This document shows positions 9,550 through 16,801 of a DNA stretch of 64,000 nt, in pieces; position 1 is the stretch's first letter; every line of letters begins with the position of its first letter. The notes under the pieces are model-generated. The model had not been told where the DNA came from and searched no databases. It saw nothing but the letters and a program-made list of their open reading frames with translations. The stretch is from Colwellia demingiae (GTDB taxonomy: Bacteria > Pseudomonadota > Gammaproteobacteria > Enterobacterales > Alteromonadaceae): positions 100,189-164,188 of the forward strand of contig NZ_VOLT01000011.1 in NCBI RefSeq assembly GCF_007954275.1. Reading direction: 5' to 3'. The position numbers were made by a program, and so were the translations under genes.

Positions 9550-10683
9550 ATGAAAGAACTTTTAAAGGGTAATCCAGAATTATTGATTACTGTAGTGGGC
9601 ATTGGTGGCTGTGGGTGTAACACAGTAAATATGCTCCATGAAAATAACTTATCAAGCCAAGTTAACCTCGTTGCCGTTAATACTGATCTTGCTGCATTAA
9701 ATAGCATTAACGTTGAAAACAAAATCCTAATAGGCGAAAACTTAACAAATGGCTACGGCGCAGGCTCAGATCCGAGTATAGGTTATCAAGCAGCCCAAGA
9801 GAGTGAAGGAATGCTTCGTAGTGCGATAATGGATAGCGACATCGTTATTATTACTGCAGGTTTTGGTGGTGGCACTGGTACTGGTGCAAGTCCTTTAGTG
9901 GCCAAATTAGCACGCGAGCTAAATATTAACTGTTTAGCTATTGTGACTTTACCCTTTGAATCAGAAGGGCAAACTCGAATGGATTATGCCCTACAAGGTA
10001 TTGATGACATTAAAGAGCCTATACATGCCTATATTACGCTTTCAAACGATCTTTTACTTGCAGGCTTAGGTGAAACTGTTGGTTTATTTTCTGCTTTTAA
10101 CCAAAGTAATGAAGTGCTTAAAAACCTATTAATTGCTTTAGTGCAAATGTTGAATGAAACTGGCTATGTCAATGTCGACAAAAATGATTTCTCAACAATT
10201 TTGTCTTTTGAAGGTGAATCTATCCTTGGTGTTGGTAAAGCTAATTCAGAAGAAGAAGCTTTCGACGCACTTGATCAGGCTCTTAATAACCCACTTGTTT
10301 CTATTGCAAACATTGACACAGCGAAAGGTATTATCTTTCAATTATTTTGTAAATCAGAGCCTAAGTTATCGACCTACAATGGTTTGATTGATCGCATCAG
10401 AACAAGAGTCACTAATCGATCTGTGCTGATTGTACCGGGTGTTAGTCTTGATCCAAATTTGACGTCAGAAATTGAAATATTGATTATCGGGTCGGGCATA
10501 AGTAGCGGTAAACCTGAGCCTATCAAAGAAGCTATTGAAACAGATCCCTGTGAATTAGAACAAAACGTCGAGTCAACTGAACCCGCATATATCGATGATG
10601 AACTAAGTTTTATCAATCATGGTGAAACAATGACCGATATTCCGGCTATAACGCGCAAATTGATGGCAATCAATCGCGATTAG
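9550..10683 (+). CDS. Second FtsZ-like tubulin-family GTPase
   Basis: This 377-residue protein has all FtsZ landmarks. These are VVGIGGCGCNTVNML (residues 16-29), VNTDLAAL, the tubulin signature GGGTGTGASP (106-115), and the T7 loop NVDKND (208-213) with the Asn/Asp residues that complete GTP hydrolysis in the neighbouring subunit. An acidic linker (about 325-360) leads to a C-terminal DIPAITRKL (363-371), close to the DIPAFLRK peptide by which FtsZ binds FtsA/ZipA. It is not beside ftsA/ftsQ as main ftsZ genes are, so it is a paralog. The divergent body (e.g. KILIGENLTNGYG for the usual Q.G...T.G.G) supports this. TAGGGA before the ATG serves as ribosome site. An EAL protein follows 96 bases downstream. 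Confidence 0.88.
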   Translation: MKELLKGNPELLITVVGIGGCGCNTVNMLHENNLSSQVNLVAVNTDLAALNSINVENKILIGENLTNGYGAGSDPSIGYQAAQESEGMLRSAIMDSDIVIITAGFGGGTGTGASPLVAKLARELNINCLAIVTLPFESEGQTRMDYALQGIDDIKEPIHAYITLSNDLLLAGLGETVGLFSAFNQSNEVLKNLLIALVQMLNETGYVNVDKNDFSTILSFEGESILGVGKANSEEEAFDALDQALNNPLVSIANIDTAKGIIFQLFCKSEPKLSTYNGLIDRIRTRVTNRSVLIVPGVSLDPNLTSEIEILIIGSGISSGKPEPIKEAIETDPCELEQNVESTEPAYIDDELSFINHGETMTDIPAITRKLMAINRD

Positions 10684-10779
10684 TTAAACACTTCTTTACA
10701 TGATAATGGTTCTTATTTACAGTTATTGTTCAATAGTTGTTATAGGAATGGCCGAATAAGAAATTGTCGGCTGCAATGA

Positions 10780-11514
10780 ATGAAAGATAAAAAATTAATC
10801 AACCCTGAGTGTTTAATCGACCTAATCGAAAATAGACGCTTTGGTGTTGAATATCAGCCAATAGTTAGTTGTAAAAACCAAGAGATTTTTGCCTATGAGT
10901 CTCTGGCTAGATTCTATTCTGCTGATAATGAGCTTATTCGACCAGACCTTGTTTACGAGTCACTCCATACAAGCCCACTGAGTTTGTTCCAGGTTGAATA
11001 CCAGCAAAAAAAATTACAATTATCGTATGCAGTTGATGACTATGATATTTTTGTTAATTTGGATCAAGATTCTTATTTCTCTAGTGGTGTCATTGATCAA
11101 AGCAATCCATTTCTAAAATTATTTAAAGCGTTTAAAAAGTCTAATGTTGTAGTTGAGTTAATTGAAAACTCAGAAATTAATGATGCCATTATGAGCTTGG
11201 CCATGATTGATAACTTAGCGAAAAGCAATATTCACACGGCTATAGATGATGTGTGTAATCCTCAATCTATGATTTCTACTTCAGTAATTCAATTGGTTAA
11301 CTATATAAAGCTAGATAAATTTGTTGTGCAAAACCAAAAAAATAGTAATTTCATGTTACTAGTCAAATCAATTATTGATTACGCGCATAGTGCGAACAAA
11401 AAAGTGATCTTAGAAGGGGTAGAAACGTATGAAGACTTGCAACTAGCTCAACAGCTTAAGTGTGATTTTGTACAAGGTTTTTATTACCGGGATCGTTTTA
11501 AGAATGTCACTTAA
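10780..11514 (+). CDS. EAL-domain protein, probable cyclic-di-GMP phosphodiesterase
   Basis: This 244-residue stand-alone EAL domain has no sensory or membrane segment. Metal and substrate residues can be followed: E40 in YESLAR (the EAL position), the Asn of FVNLDQD, VELIEN, AIDD, IKLDK, ILEGVET and VQGF. Loop 6, normally DDFGTG, reads DDVCNP; that loop supports dimerisation and metal binding, so activity may be weak or lost. The protein may hydrolyse c-di-GMP or merely bind it. It follows the FtsZ paralog on the same strand and could be cotranscribed. Confidence 0.85.
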   Translation: MKDKKLINPECLIDLIENRRFGVEYQPIVSCKNQEIFAYESLARFYSADNELIRPDLVYESLHTSPLSLFQVEYQQKKLQLSYAVDDYDIFVNLDQDSYFSSGVIDQSNPFLKLFKAFKKSNVVVELIENSEINDAIMSLAMIDNLAKSNIHTAIDDVCNPQSMISTSVIQLVNYIKLDKFVVQNQKNSNFMLLVKSIIDYAHSANKKVILEGVETYEDLQLAQQLKCDFVQGFYYRDRFKNVT

Positions 11515-11591
11515 TAACTTTTAATCAACGAACTAACACCATACACTGTAGCTAATTCTTATATCCTCCTTTTTAAATAAAGAGTAACAAC

Positions 11592-12152
11592 ATGAAAGTT
11601 AACATGAACTTTAATATGAAAAACAGTATGAAAAAATCTATCCTAATCATTTGTAGCTTAGCAAGTCTCGTTGGATTCTCCGCGTTGGCAACAGATTTAA
11701 AAGTGGGAGACACGGCACCGAATTTCAAGTTACAAGCTACCACAGGTGATTATTACCAATTAAGTGATTACAAAGGCAAACAAGCAGTGGTATTAGCTTG
11801 GTATCCAATGGCAAACACCCGAGGTTGTACTATTGAATGTAAATCGTTGACAGAACAAGGACATCTTATTCGAGAGTTTAATGTTAGTTACGTTATGGCT
11901 AGCGTTGACCCTATTGATGATAACAGAGACTTTGCTGAGAAAACGGGCGCTGACTTCCCTATGTTAAGTGATCCTACTAAATCAGCGGCTAAAGCATATC
12001 AGGTGCTTAATATGTTTAAAGTTGCCAGTCGCGTGACTTTCTATATTTCTAAAGAAGGTAAAATAGTTAAAATTGATGACGATATTTCACCAAAGTCTGC
12101 TGCCCAAGATATGGCTAATAATTTAGCTGCCCTAGGTATTGCTAAGAAATAA
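11592..12152 (+). CDS. Exported peroxiredoxin (AhpC/TSA-BCP type)
   Basis: The N-terminal hydrophobic stretch ILIICSLASLVGFSALA (about 17-33) is a probable signal peptide, giving a periplasmic thioredoxin-fold protein. The mature part starts LKVGDTAPNFKLQ, as in peroxiredoxins. The peroxidatic Cys79 lies in RGCTIEC, with a second Cys at 83, four residues later; in classical BCP/PrxQ the pair is five apart. It likely reduces peroxides at the cell envelope. In-frame ATGs at residues 5, 9 and 13 leave the start uncertain; MKKSILII gives the most compact signal peptide. Confidence 0.88.
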   Translation: MKVNMNFNMKNSMKKSILIICSLASLVGFSALATDLKVGDTAPNFKLQATTGDYYQLSDYKGKQAVVLAWYPMANTRGCTIECKSLTEQGHLIREFNVSYVMASVDPIDDNRDFAEKTGADFPMLSDPTKSAAKAYQVLNMFKVASRVTFYISKEGKIVKIDDDISPKSAAQDMANNLAALGIAKK

Positions 12153-12159
12153 CTAAACA

Positions 12160-12411
12160 ATGTCAAAACCCAATAAAAAAGGCCCGAGCAAAACAGTTGA
12201 TATATATTGCAAGGGCTGCAACTTCCTCCTATTTAAATACCGTAAAGGGGGTAAGGGCGCTTTACTTAAATGTTTCAAAGAACGCATCAGTCAAAACTTT
12301 ACCGAAACGCCATGTACATGCCCAAAGTGTAATAAGGTGTTTGCACGAGATTGCTTAATTAGGGGTACACCAGCCTTTAAAATGATCGGCGGCAAGGTTT
12401 GGTGTAAATAG
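12160..12411 (+). CDS. Small zinc-ribbon-like protein
   Basis: This 83-residue basic protein begins 7 bases after the peroxiredoxin stop, so it is probably cotranscribed. It contains CKGC and CTCPKC pairs plus two further cysteines, consistent with one Zn ribbon (YCKGCNFLLFKY...CTCPKCNKVF). I do not recognise a named family with confidence. A nucleic-acid or protein-binding role is possible. Confidence 0.7.
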   Translation: MSKPNKKGPSKTVDIYCKGCNFLLFKYRKGGKGALLKCFKERISQNFTETPCTCPKCNKVFARDCLIRGTPAFKMIGGKVWCK

Positions 12412-12548
12412 TTTGTTATCTCTCTGTTATCATTGTGATTAATTCTGTAAGTAAAAACAAAAAGACACATTTCCAAAACAACTTAAAGCAGTTATAAGTT
12501 TTGCGCTAGTTATCATACGCATAAATAACTTCTATTAGGATTGGATCA

Positions 12549-12764
12549 TTGGATATCGAAGAAGCAAGAATCAAAGCAATATGTCATCACATGACCACTA
12601 TCAGCATTGATAACAAACCTTTTGTCCCATTAGTTAAAGTGAAGCGAAGTGAAGCTTTACTTGCTGGGAAAATTAGAGTGATGTTGTCGAAAAGACGCTC
12701 TAATCGTATTCATTATTTTTTACAGACGTATTCGAATAAAATCACTTTACTTAATAATGATTAG
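12549..12764 (+). CDS. Possible small protein of unknown function
   Basis: A 71-codon frame starts at TTG behind ATTAGGATTGGATCA. The product is amphipathic and basic (IKAICHHMTTISIDNKPFVPLVKVKRSEALL). Codon usage looks coding-like but there is no recognisable domain. Confidence 0.4.
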   Translation: MDIEEARIKAICHHMTTISIDNKPFVPLVKVKRSEALLAGKIRVMLSKRRSNRIHYFLQTYSNKITLLNND

Positions 12765-13184
12765 CGCGATAAATCTTATCAATTAAATCGGAAAATACAG
12801 CCTAATGTTTATTAATAAGGTTAGCTTTATTTATTTGGTTTTATTAATACATACTTATTATGCTCGAAATAGTAATAGTCTACACTGTGATGATGTAATT
12901 GATTATTATACATATAAAACAAGAATTTACATGGTTACGTGTTACTTGTATGGGTTTTTAATATGCTTTAATTTCTGTTTTATTACCAACAATAACTTTA
13001 GTACGCAAGTTACTTGGATAGCCAATGACACTCAATTCAAGGTATTGAGCTGTTAATTTTCTTTGGAAAAATAATAACTAATATAGTGATTGATGCTCAT
13101 GACCTTTCACTTGATTGAGCTATTTATCTGGTATAAAAACAGGGTAAACAAGGCATCAACGACTGTTCGGATACCTGATTATTT
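12765..13184. other. Intergenic region, no supported gene
   Basis: This is AT-rich sequence upstream of a LysR gene. An 83-codon frame at 12805-13056 is full of Tyr, Asn, Phe and Cys codons, lacks a ribosome site, and looks like chance. Regulatory sites of the LysR gene may lie near 13090-13184. Confidence 0.5.
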
Positions 13185-13979
13185 ATGAAACAACTCGACC
13201 TTAATTCTCTCTCTGTGTTTATTACGCTGTATCATGCGGGATCTACTCAAAAAGCCGCTTTCAAACTTAATCGCTCGCAATCTTATGTTTCTAAGGTGTT
13301 ATCAAAATTACGAGATGATATTGGAGATCCGTTATTTGTACGAACGGCAACTGGGTTAGAGCCAACAAGCTACGCGAGTATTATTGCTCCTAAGGTAAAA
13401 GAAGCGTTAGCGCTGATGCAGAAGGCCCTTGAACCTGAATCCTTTAATCCTTTAGCGCTTGATAAAATTACCATTCATCTGGCTGCACCTTTTATTATCC
13501 CCATTGGTAAATTATTGATTACTAAGATTAGGCAGAAAACCCCTGCGGTAATTGAGCTGCGAGAGTGGAACTTAGACAGTGAAGCGTTACTTCTCGAAGA
13601 GAAGATTGATATAGCTGTGCACGCTCTAAAAAACAGGCCGCAGAGCTTATATCAAAAGAAAATTATGTCTGTAAGTGGCCAATTTATTGGCAATCGGCAA
13701 GGAGAGTTTGTCAAAACTATTTTCGATAATTACAACGAATATAGTGGAATGTACCAATTACTGGATGCCGAGATTAAGCCAGGTATCATTATAGATAGCC
13801 AATATTTGTCAGGCCAGTTAATGGATGAACACTACACCTATAGCCTTACCAATGATGAGAAGAAGAAAAATACCCCAACAGATGTAGCTATGATATGTAA
13901 AGCTGCCAGAAGATGCTCACCAAAGATTCAGTGGCTTATGGATATGTGTGTGCCTATAGTAAAACAAGCACAGTGGTAA
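13185..13979 (+). CDS. LysR-family transcriptional regulator
   Basis: This 264-residue protein has an N-terminal winged helix (LDLNSLSVFITLYHAGSTQ, then AAFKLNRSQSYVSKVLSKLR and DPLFVRTATGLEPT), which is diagnostic of LysR regulators. The effector domain is shorter than the usual 200 residues and ends WLMDMCVPIVKQAQW, close to the normal LysR terminus, so the shortening is internal. No divergently transcribed partner is adjacent, so the target is unknown. Confidence 0.88.
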   Translation: MKQLDLNSLSVFITLYHAGSTQKAAFKLNRSQSYVSKVLSKLRDDIGDPLFVRTATGLEPTSYASIIAPKVKEALALMQKALEPESFNPLALDKITIHLAAPFIIPIGKLLITKIRQKTPAVIELREWNLDSEALLLEEKIDIAVHALKNRPQSLYQKKIMSVSGQFIGNRQGEFVKTIFDNYNEYSGMYQLLDAEIKPGIIIDSQYLSGQLMDEHYTYSLTNDEKKKNTPTDVAMICKAARRCSPKIQWLMDMCVPIVKQAQW

Positions 13980-14025
13980 TCATCAGTCGTTGTACTTTTT
14001 ACAATTTTGAACATTATCAGAATTA

Positions 14026-14349
14026 TCAATCACAGAGCTTTTCAGTTAATTGTTCTATTATTTCATCATTCTCACTATTGATGTAAATATCCAGCGCGCC
14101 TCCCAAAAATACCACGAAACTAAAGAAAGCTATTCCTGACGCTGAATTAACAGCAGCGTAAATCAGGCCTCCAGAGCCTATAGTTACCCTAGTATATGCC
14201 AAAAAATAACTTGTTTTCTCTCCACCGTAATATAGGCTTTTTTCTTGCATTGCTATTATTTTAGTCTCTTCATCACCACATTTTTCGTTTGCTAACACAT
14301 TAAAAGATAGTGCTGTTGTTAGTAATGCTGTTGTTATTAATTTTTTCAT
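14026..14349 (-). CDS. Small exported or membrane protein of unknown function
   Basis: This 107-residue protein has a clear signal peptide (MKKLITTALLTTALSFNVLA/NEK). A hydrophobic segment (about 58-86, SGGLIYAAVNSASGIAFFSFVV) is followed by an acidic tail with ENDEIIEQLTEKLCD. Cys24 and the penultimate Cys could pair. No family is recognised. Confidence 0.65.
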   Translation of the reverse strand: MKKLITTALLTTALSFNVLANEKCGDEETKIIAMQEKSLYYGGEKTSYFLAYTRVTIGSGGLIYAAVNSASGIAFFSFVVFLGGALDIYINSENDEIIEQLTEKLCD

Positions 14350-14798
14350 GTTTTTGATTAAGTAGCTGCTATTAATCCGGTATAAGTTCAGGATTTAATT
14401 CTTGTTAAGGTTAATGACTGCATCGCCTTCGACTTATCTGCAGTACTCAATTTCTTGAGCGTTTCTCACCGTTGTTATCGTGTTCATCATGTCTGAAATT
14501 AAAAAGTTTTTTGGAATAACGTTTATTCCAAAAAGATGATACATAGTTCCTAAAAGGAAATTAGGCGTTATATATTGGTTGAATAGGGTGCATTAGCAAA
14601 TTTAATTATAAATAATGTTTGAACGTGTAATTACTTTCTGACTTTAGTTACTGATGTTTTCACCAATGAAGTGGTGTAACTGTTTCGTGCTTCTTGAAAA
14701 AGTGAATAAAGCTTCTGGTGAGTTAAATGCCAAAAGATTTGAAACCTCACTGACTTTGTATGAGGTAGATTGAAGTAGATTATCTTACGGGATTAGTG
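14350..14798. other. Intergenic region with a 12-bp perfect palindrome
   Basis: TTTTTGGAATAA (14508-14519), loop CGT, TTATTCCAAAAA (14523-14534) is a perfect inverted repeat about 160 bases upstream of the exported small-protein gene. It resembles a repressor operator or a terminator-like hairpin. Nothing else here looks coding. Confidence 0.6.
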
Positions 14799-14993
14799 CT
14801 AAAACGAAGGAATATAACCCAAGTCATCACAAACACTACTCAATAACTTTATTAAATCTATAACAGGTAAATTACCTTCATTTGTACTTACTGTTTTTGG
14901 GTCGATATTACATTCTGCAAGATACCTGTATGGATTCAATGCATGAATCTTAGTTGCTTCAATAAAAGCCGATAATGTCGGCGTAAGAGTCAA
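14799..14993 (-). pseudogene. Remnant of an AraC-type regulator (N-terminal piece)
   Basis: The 64-codon frame reads LAECNIDPKTVSTNEGNLP followed by VIDLIKLLSSVCDDLGYIPSF. It matches the start of the arabinose-binding-like domain of AraC regulators (LL..aGLDP..l..p...ipl..l..LLe.a...lgdp.FGL). It stops at the point where a normal protein would continue GL, and no DNA-binding part follows. It is therefore a decayed gene. The start is TTG, without a ribosome site. Confidence 0.5.
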
Positions 14994-15137
14994 ATAAATA
15001 GGTTTTATTTAATGCTCATGCTGAAAACTATATAAGTTAATTAATATCACACACGTTCGTGAAATATCAATTTTAACCTTTGTTCGGTCGTATCATTCAA
15101 ATCAAGATTAAACAAATACCAAAATTAAGGAAAAGCC

Positions 15138-15377
15138 ATGAGTAATACAGTGATAAAACTAATATACAAGTGGAGTGATGAATCTTTGACGGTTAGAGAA
15201 AAAGAGATAAAACGAGCTAATGATGTTTTTTTCAAGAAAGCAAATATAGTGAAAGATAATTATTTAATGAATGGATTCAGTTTAGCTCAAGCAAATAAAG
15301 CAGCTATGAATATTAGGGTTAGTTGCTCCGCTATTTTAGGAAAACGATATAGTTGTATTACAACACCTCTTTCTTAA
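15138..15377 (+). CDS. Small protein of unknown function
   Basis: A 79-codon frame has AAGGAAAAGCC correctly placed before ATG. The product is basic and helical (WSDESLTVREKEIKRANDVF, then NGFSLAQANKAAMNIRVSC). Its last codons run into the left copy of a direct repeat. No family is recognised. Confidence 0.5.
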   Translation: MSNTVIKLIYKWSDESLTVREKEIKRANDVFFKKANIVKDNYLMNGFSLAQANKAAMNIRVSCSAILGKRYSCITTPLS

Positions 15378-15414
15378 ATAAGAGTTATGGACTAGAAATA
15401 ATACCGACTTGATA
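15357..15414 (+). repeat. Direct repeat, left copy
   Basis: About 55 bases resemble 16390-16447. The last 23 (ACTAGAAATAATACCGACTTGAT, 15392-15414) are identical to 16425-16447, and the part before is about 75-80% identical. The copies flank the GIY-YIG gene, 1033 bases apart. Confidence 0.8.
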
Positions 15415-15709
15415 GAGCCAAAATAATAACAAAGTAAATGCGAACGCTCGATAATAATGTCATTAGACATATTTTTACTGTGTATTACATTAAGTCATGT
15501 TGTTACAAGTGCCGGTGGTGGGAGTTGTTGATCCATTTCATTCAATCCTTGAAAATCATTAGCTACTAATCAACTTTAGTTCACGACAGATAATATTCAA
15601 GCTACAATTAAGGTATTAAAACGGACAAAATACCGTTGACTTTGTTTGTTCATCAAAATTATAACCAACTATTTTAGTCACTTAATATGGCGTTAACTAT
15701 TTCAGGTAA
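15415..15709. other. Intergenic region before the GIY-YIG gene
   Basis: This AT-rich stretch contains no frame I can support. Confidence 0.5.
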
Positions 15710-16159
15710 ATGATGATATTTTCTAAACTATTTAAGTTTTCTGATTGGCCAAATAAAGACATACCGAGTGTGTCAGCAGGAATTTATGCTATTTGGAATG
15801 ATGATGAGTTATTTTATTGTGGAATGTCTGGGTGCGAAATTGAGAAAAATCAGCATAAGAAAAAGTACGATTTAGTTACAAGACTGCACAGTCATGCTAT
15901 AGGCCGTTTAAGTGGTGACCAGTTTTGTGTCTATGTCGCTAATAGACTGGTTATACCAACGCTTAAGCAAAGTGACTTACCCTTGTTTGCAAATGGTCAA
16001 TTAAAGTTAGATACACTTACCAAACGATACATCCATGAACATTTAGAGTACCAATATGTTCTAGTCAACAGCAGTGCTGAAGCATACTCGGTTGAAAAAG
16101 ATGCGAGAAACGGGAAGTTGTTTGGTCAAAAGCCAATGCTTAATCCAATCAATAATTAA
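15710..16159 (+). CDS. GIY-YIG nuclease-fold protein
   Basis: This 149-residue protein has GIY at 24-26 (VSAGIYAIWN), YCG at 36-38 in place of YIG, Arg58 in LVTRLHSHAIGR, and Glu129 in AYSVEKDA. It ends MLNPINN, where family members often carry a conserved Asn. All catalytic positions of the GIY-YIG fold are therefore plausible. It has no added DNA-binding domain, unlike UvrC or homing endonucleases. It lies between two direct repeats, suggesting an acquired cassette. The target (DNA, RNA or none) is unknown. Confidence 0.75.
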   Translation: MMIFSKLFKFSDWPNKDIPSVSAGIYAIWNDDELFYCGMSGCEIEKNQHKKKYDLVTRLHSHAIGRLSGDQFCVYVANRLVIPTLKQSDLPLFANGQLKLDTLTKRYIHEHLEYQYVLVNSSAEAYSVEKDARNGKLFGQKPMLNPINN

Positions 16160-16582
16160 TAGATTAAGTTTACGCTTTCACCACAATGACCAGTACGTTC
16201 ATCATGCGGCTGGTGGTTGTTTTATTCAGCCGTGAGCAGAAAATCGAGAATACGATGAAAACGCAAACTAAAAGCCGAGTAATGGAGATATGATTAAGGC
16301 TATGAACGGTAAAGCACCAGAGCGTAATGATGTTAACTGAGTTTAGGTATGTGCAATGTAGGCCTCTTAACTCTTACGTTCATGGCAGTATTACAGCTAA
16401 CTCTTTCTTCAATGAAAGTTATCCACTAGAAATAATACCGACTTGATTAACTGTATATAAGTATTAATTCAAAAAAAAATGAAAATAATTTTAATCTAGT
16501 TAGTCATGGGTTATCCAGACACAAAAAAACCACTAAGAGTAATTTTACATTACTACTAAGTGGCTGATTTATTTTACTAATA
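16160..16582. other. Intergenic region holding the right direct-repeat copy
   Basis: The right copy of the repeat lies at 16390-16447. Both copies can be read in one frame as ...F(L/F)N(K/E)SY(G/P)LEIIPT-stop, as if they were 3' ends of related decayed genes. No intact gene is present. CGGCTG/CAGCCG pairs near 16206-16232. Confidence 0.55.
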
Positions 16583-16659
16583 TGGTCGGAGTAGACAGAT
16601 TCGAACTGTCGACCTCACGCCCCCCAGGCGCGCGCGCTACCAAGCTGCGCTATACCCCG
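16583..16659 (-). tRNA. tRNA-Pro, anticodon GGG
   Basis: The 77-base cloverleaf on the minus strand has acceptor CGGGGTA/TACTCCG, D arm GCGC-AGCTTGGTA-GCGC, and anticodon arm CGCGC-CTGGGGG-GCGTG (anticodon GGG). The T arm is GACAG-TTCGAAT-CTGTC, with discriminator A and encoded CCA (16583-16585). The C1-G72 pair is typical of tRNA-Pro. Confidence 0.97.
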
Positions 16660-16740
16660 ACAATGTAAACTCTAGGGTTTAACAAGTTTACCGCTTGTAT
16701 ATTAATGATTTATCAACGTAATGCAATGACAATTAAGAGA

Positions 16741-16774
16741 ATAGTTAGCCTAGGTGAACTAAACGGCTAACTAT
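16741..16774 (-). terminator. Hairpin downstream of yejM
   Basis: ATAGTTAGCC (16741-16750) pairs perfectly with GGCTAACTAT (16765-16774). It lies 27 bases past the yejM stop, on the transcript. There is no strong U-run, so it may be an mRNA 3'-end stabiliser or an imperfect terminator. Confidence 0.5.
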
Positions 16775-16801
16775 TATCCTATATGCCTTATATTAAGTCG
16801 T

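Noticed and set aside
12805..13056. 83-codon open frame
   Set aside because: Tyr/Asn/Phe-rich composition of AT-rich non-coding DNA, no ribosome site, no recognisable domain.
14799..14993. IS66-type transposase C-terminus
   Set aside because: The LNPYRYLAE stretch resembles it at first, but the following NIDPKTVS...LPVIDLIKLL fits the AraC arabinose-binding-like domain better.
15357..16447. Integron attC sites around the GIY-YIG gene
   Set aside because: The repeats lack paired GTTRRRY/RYYYAAC core sites and the imperfect palindrome expected of attC; no integron integrase is near.
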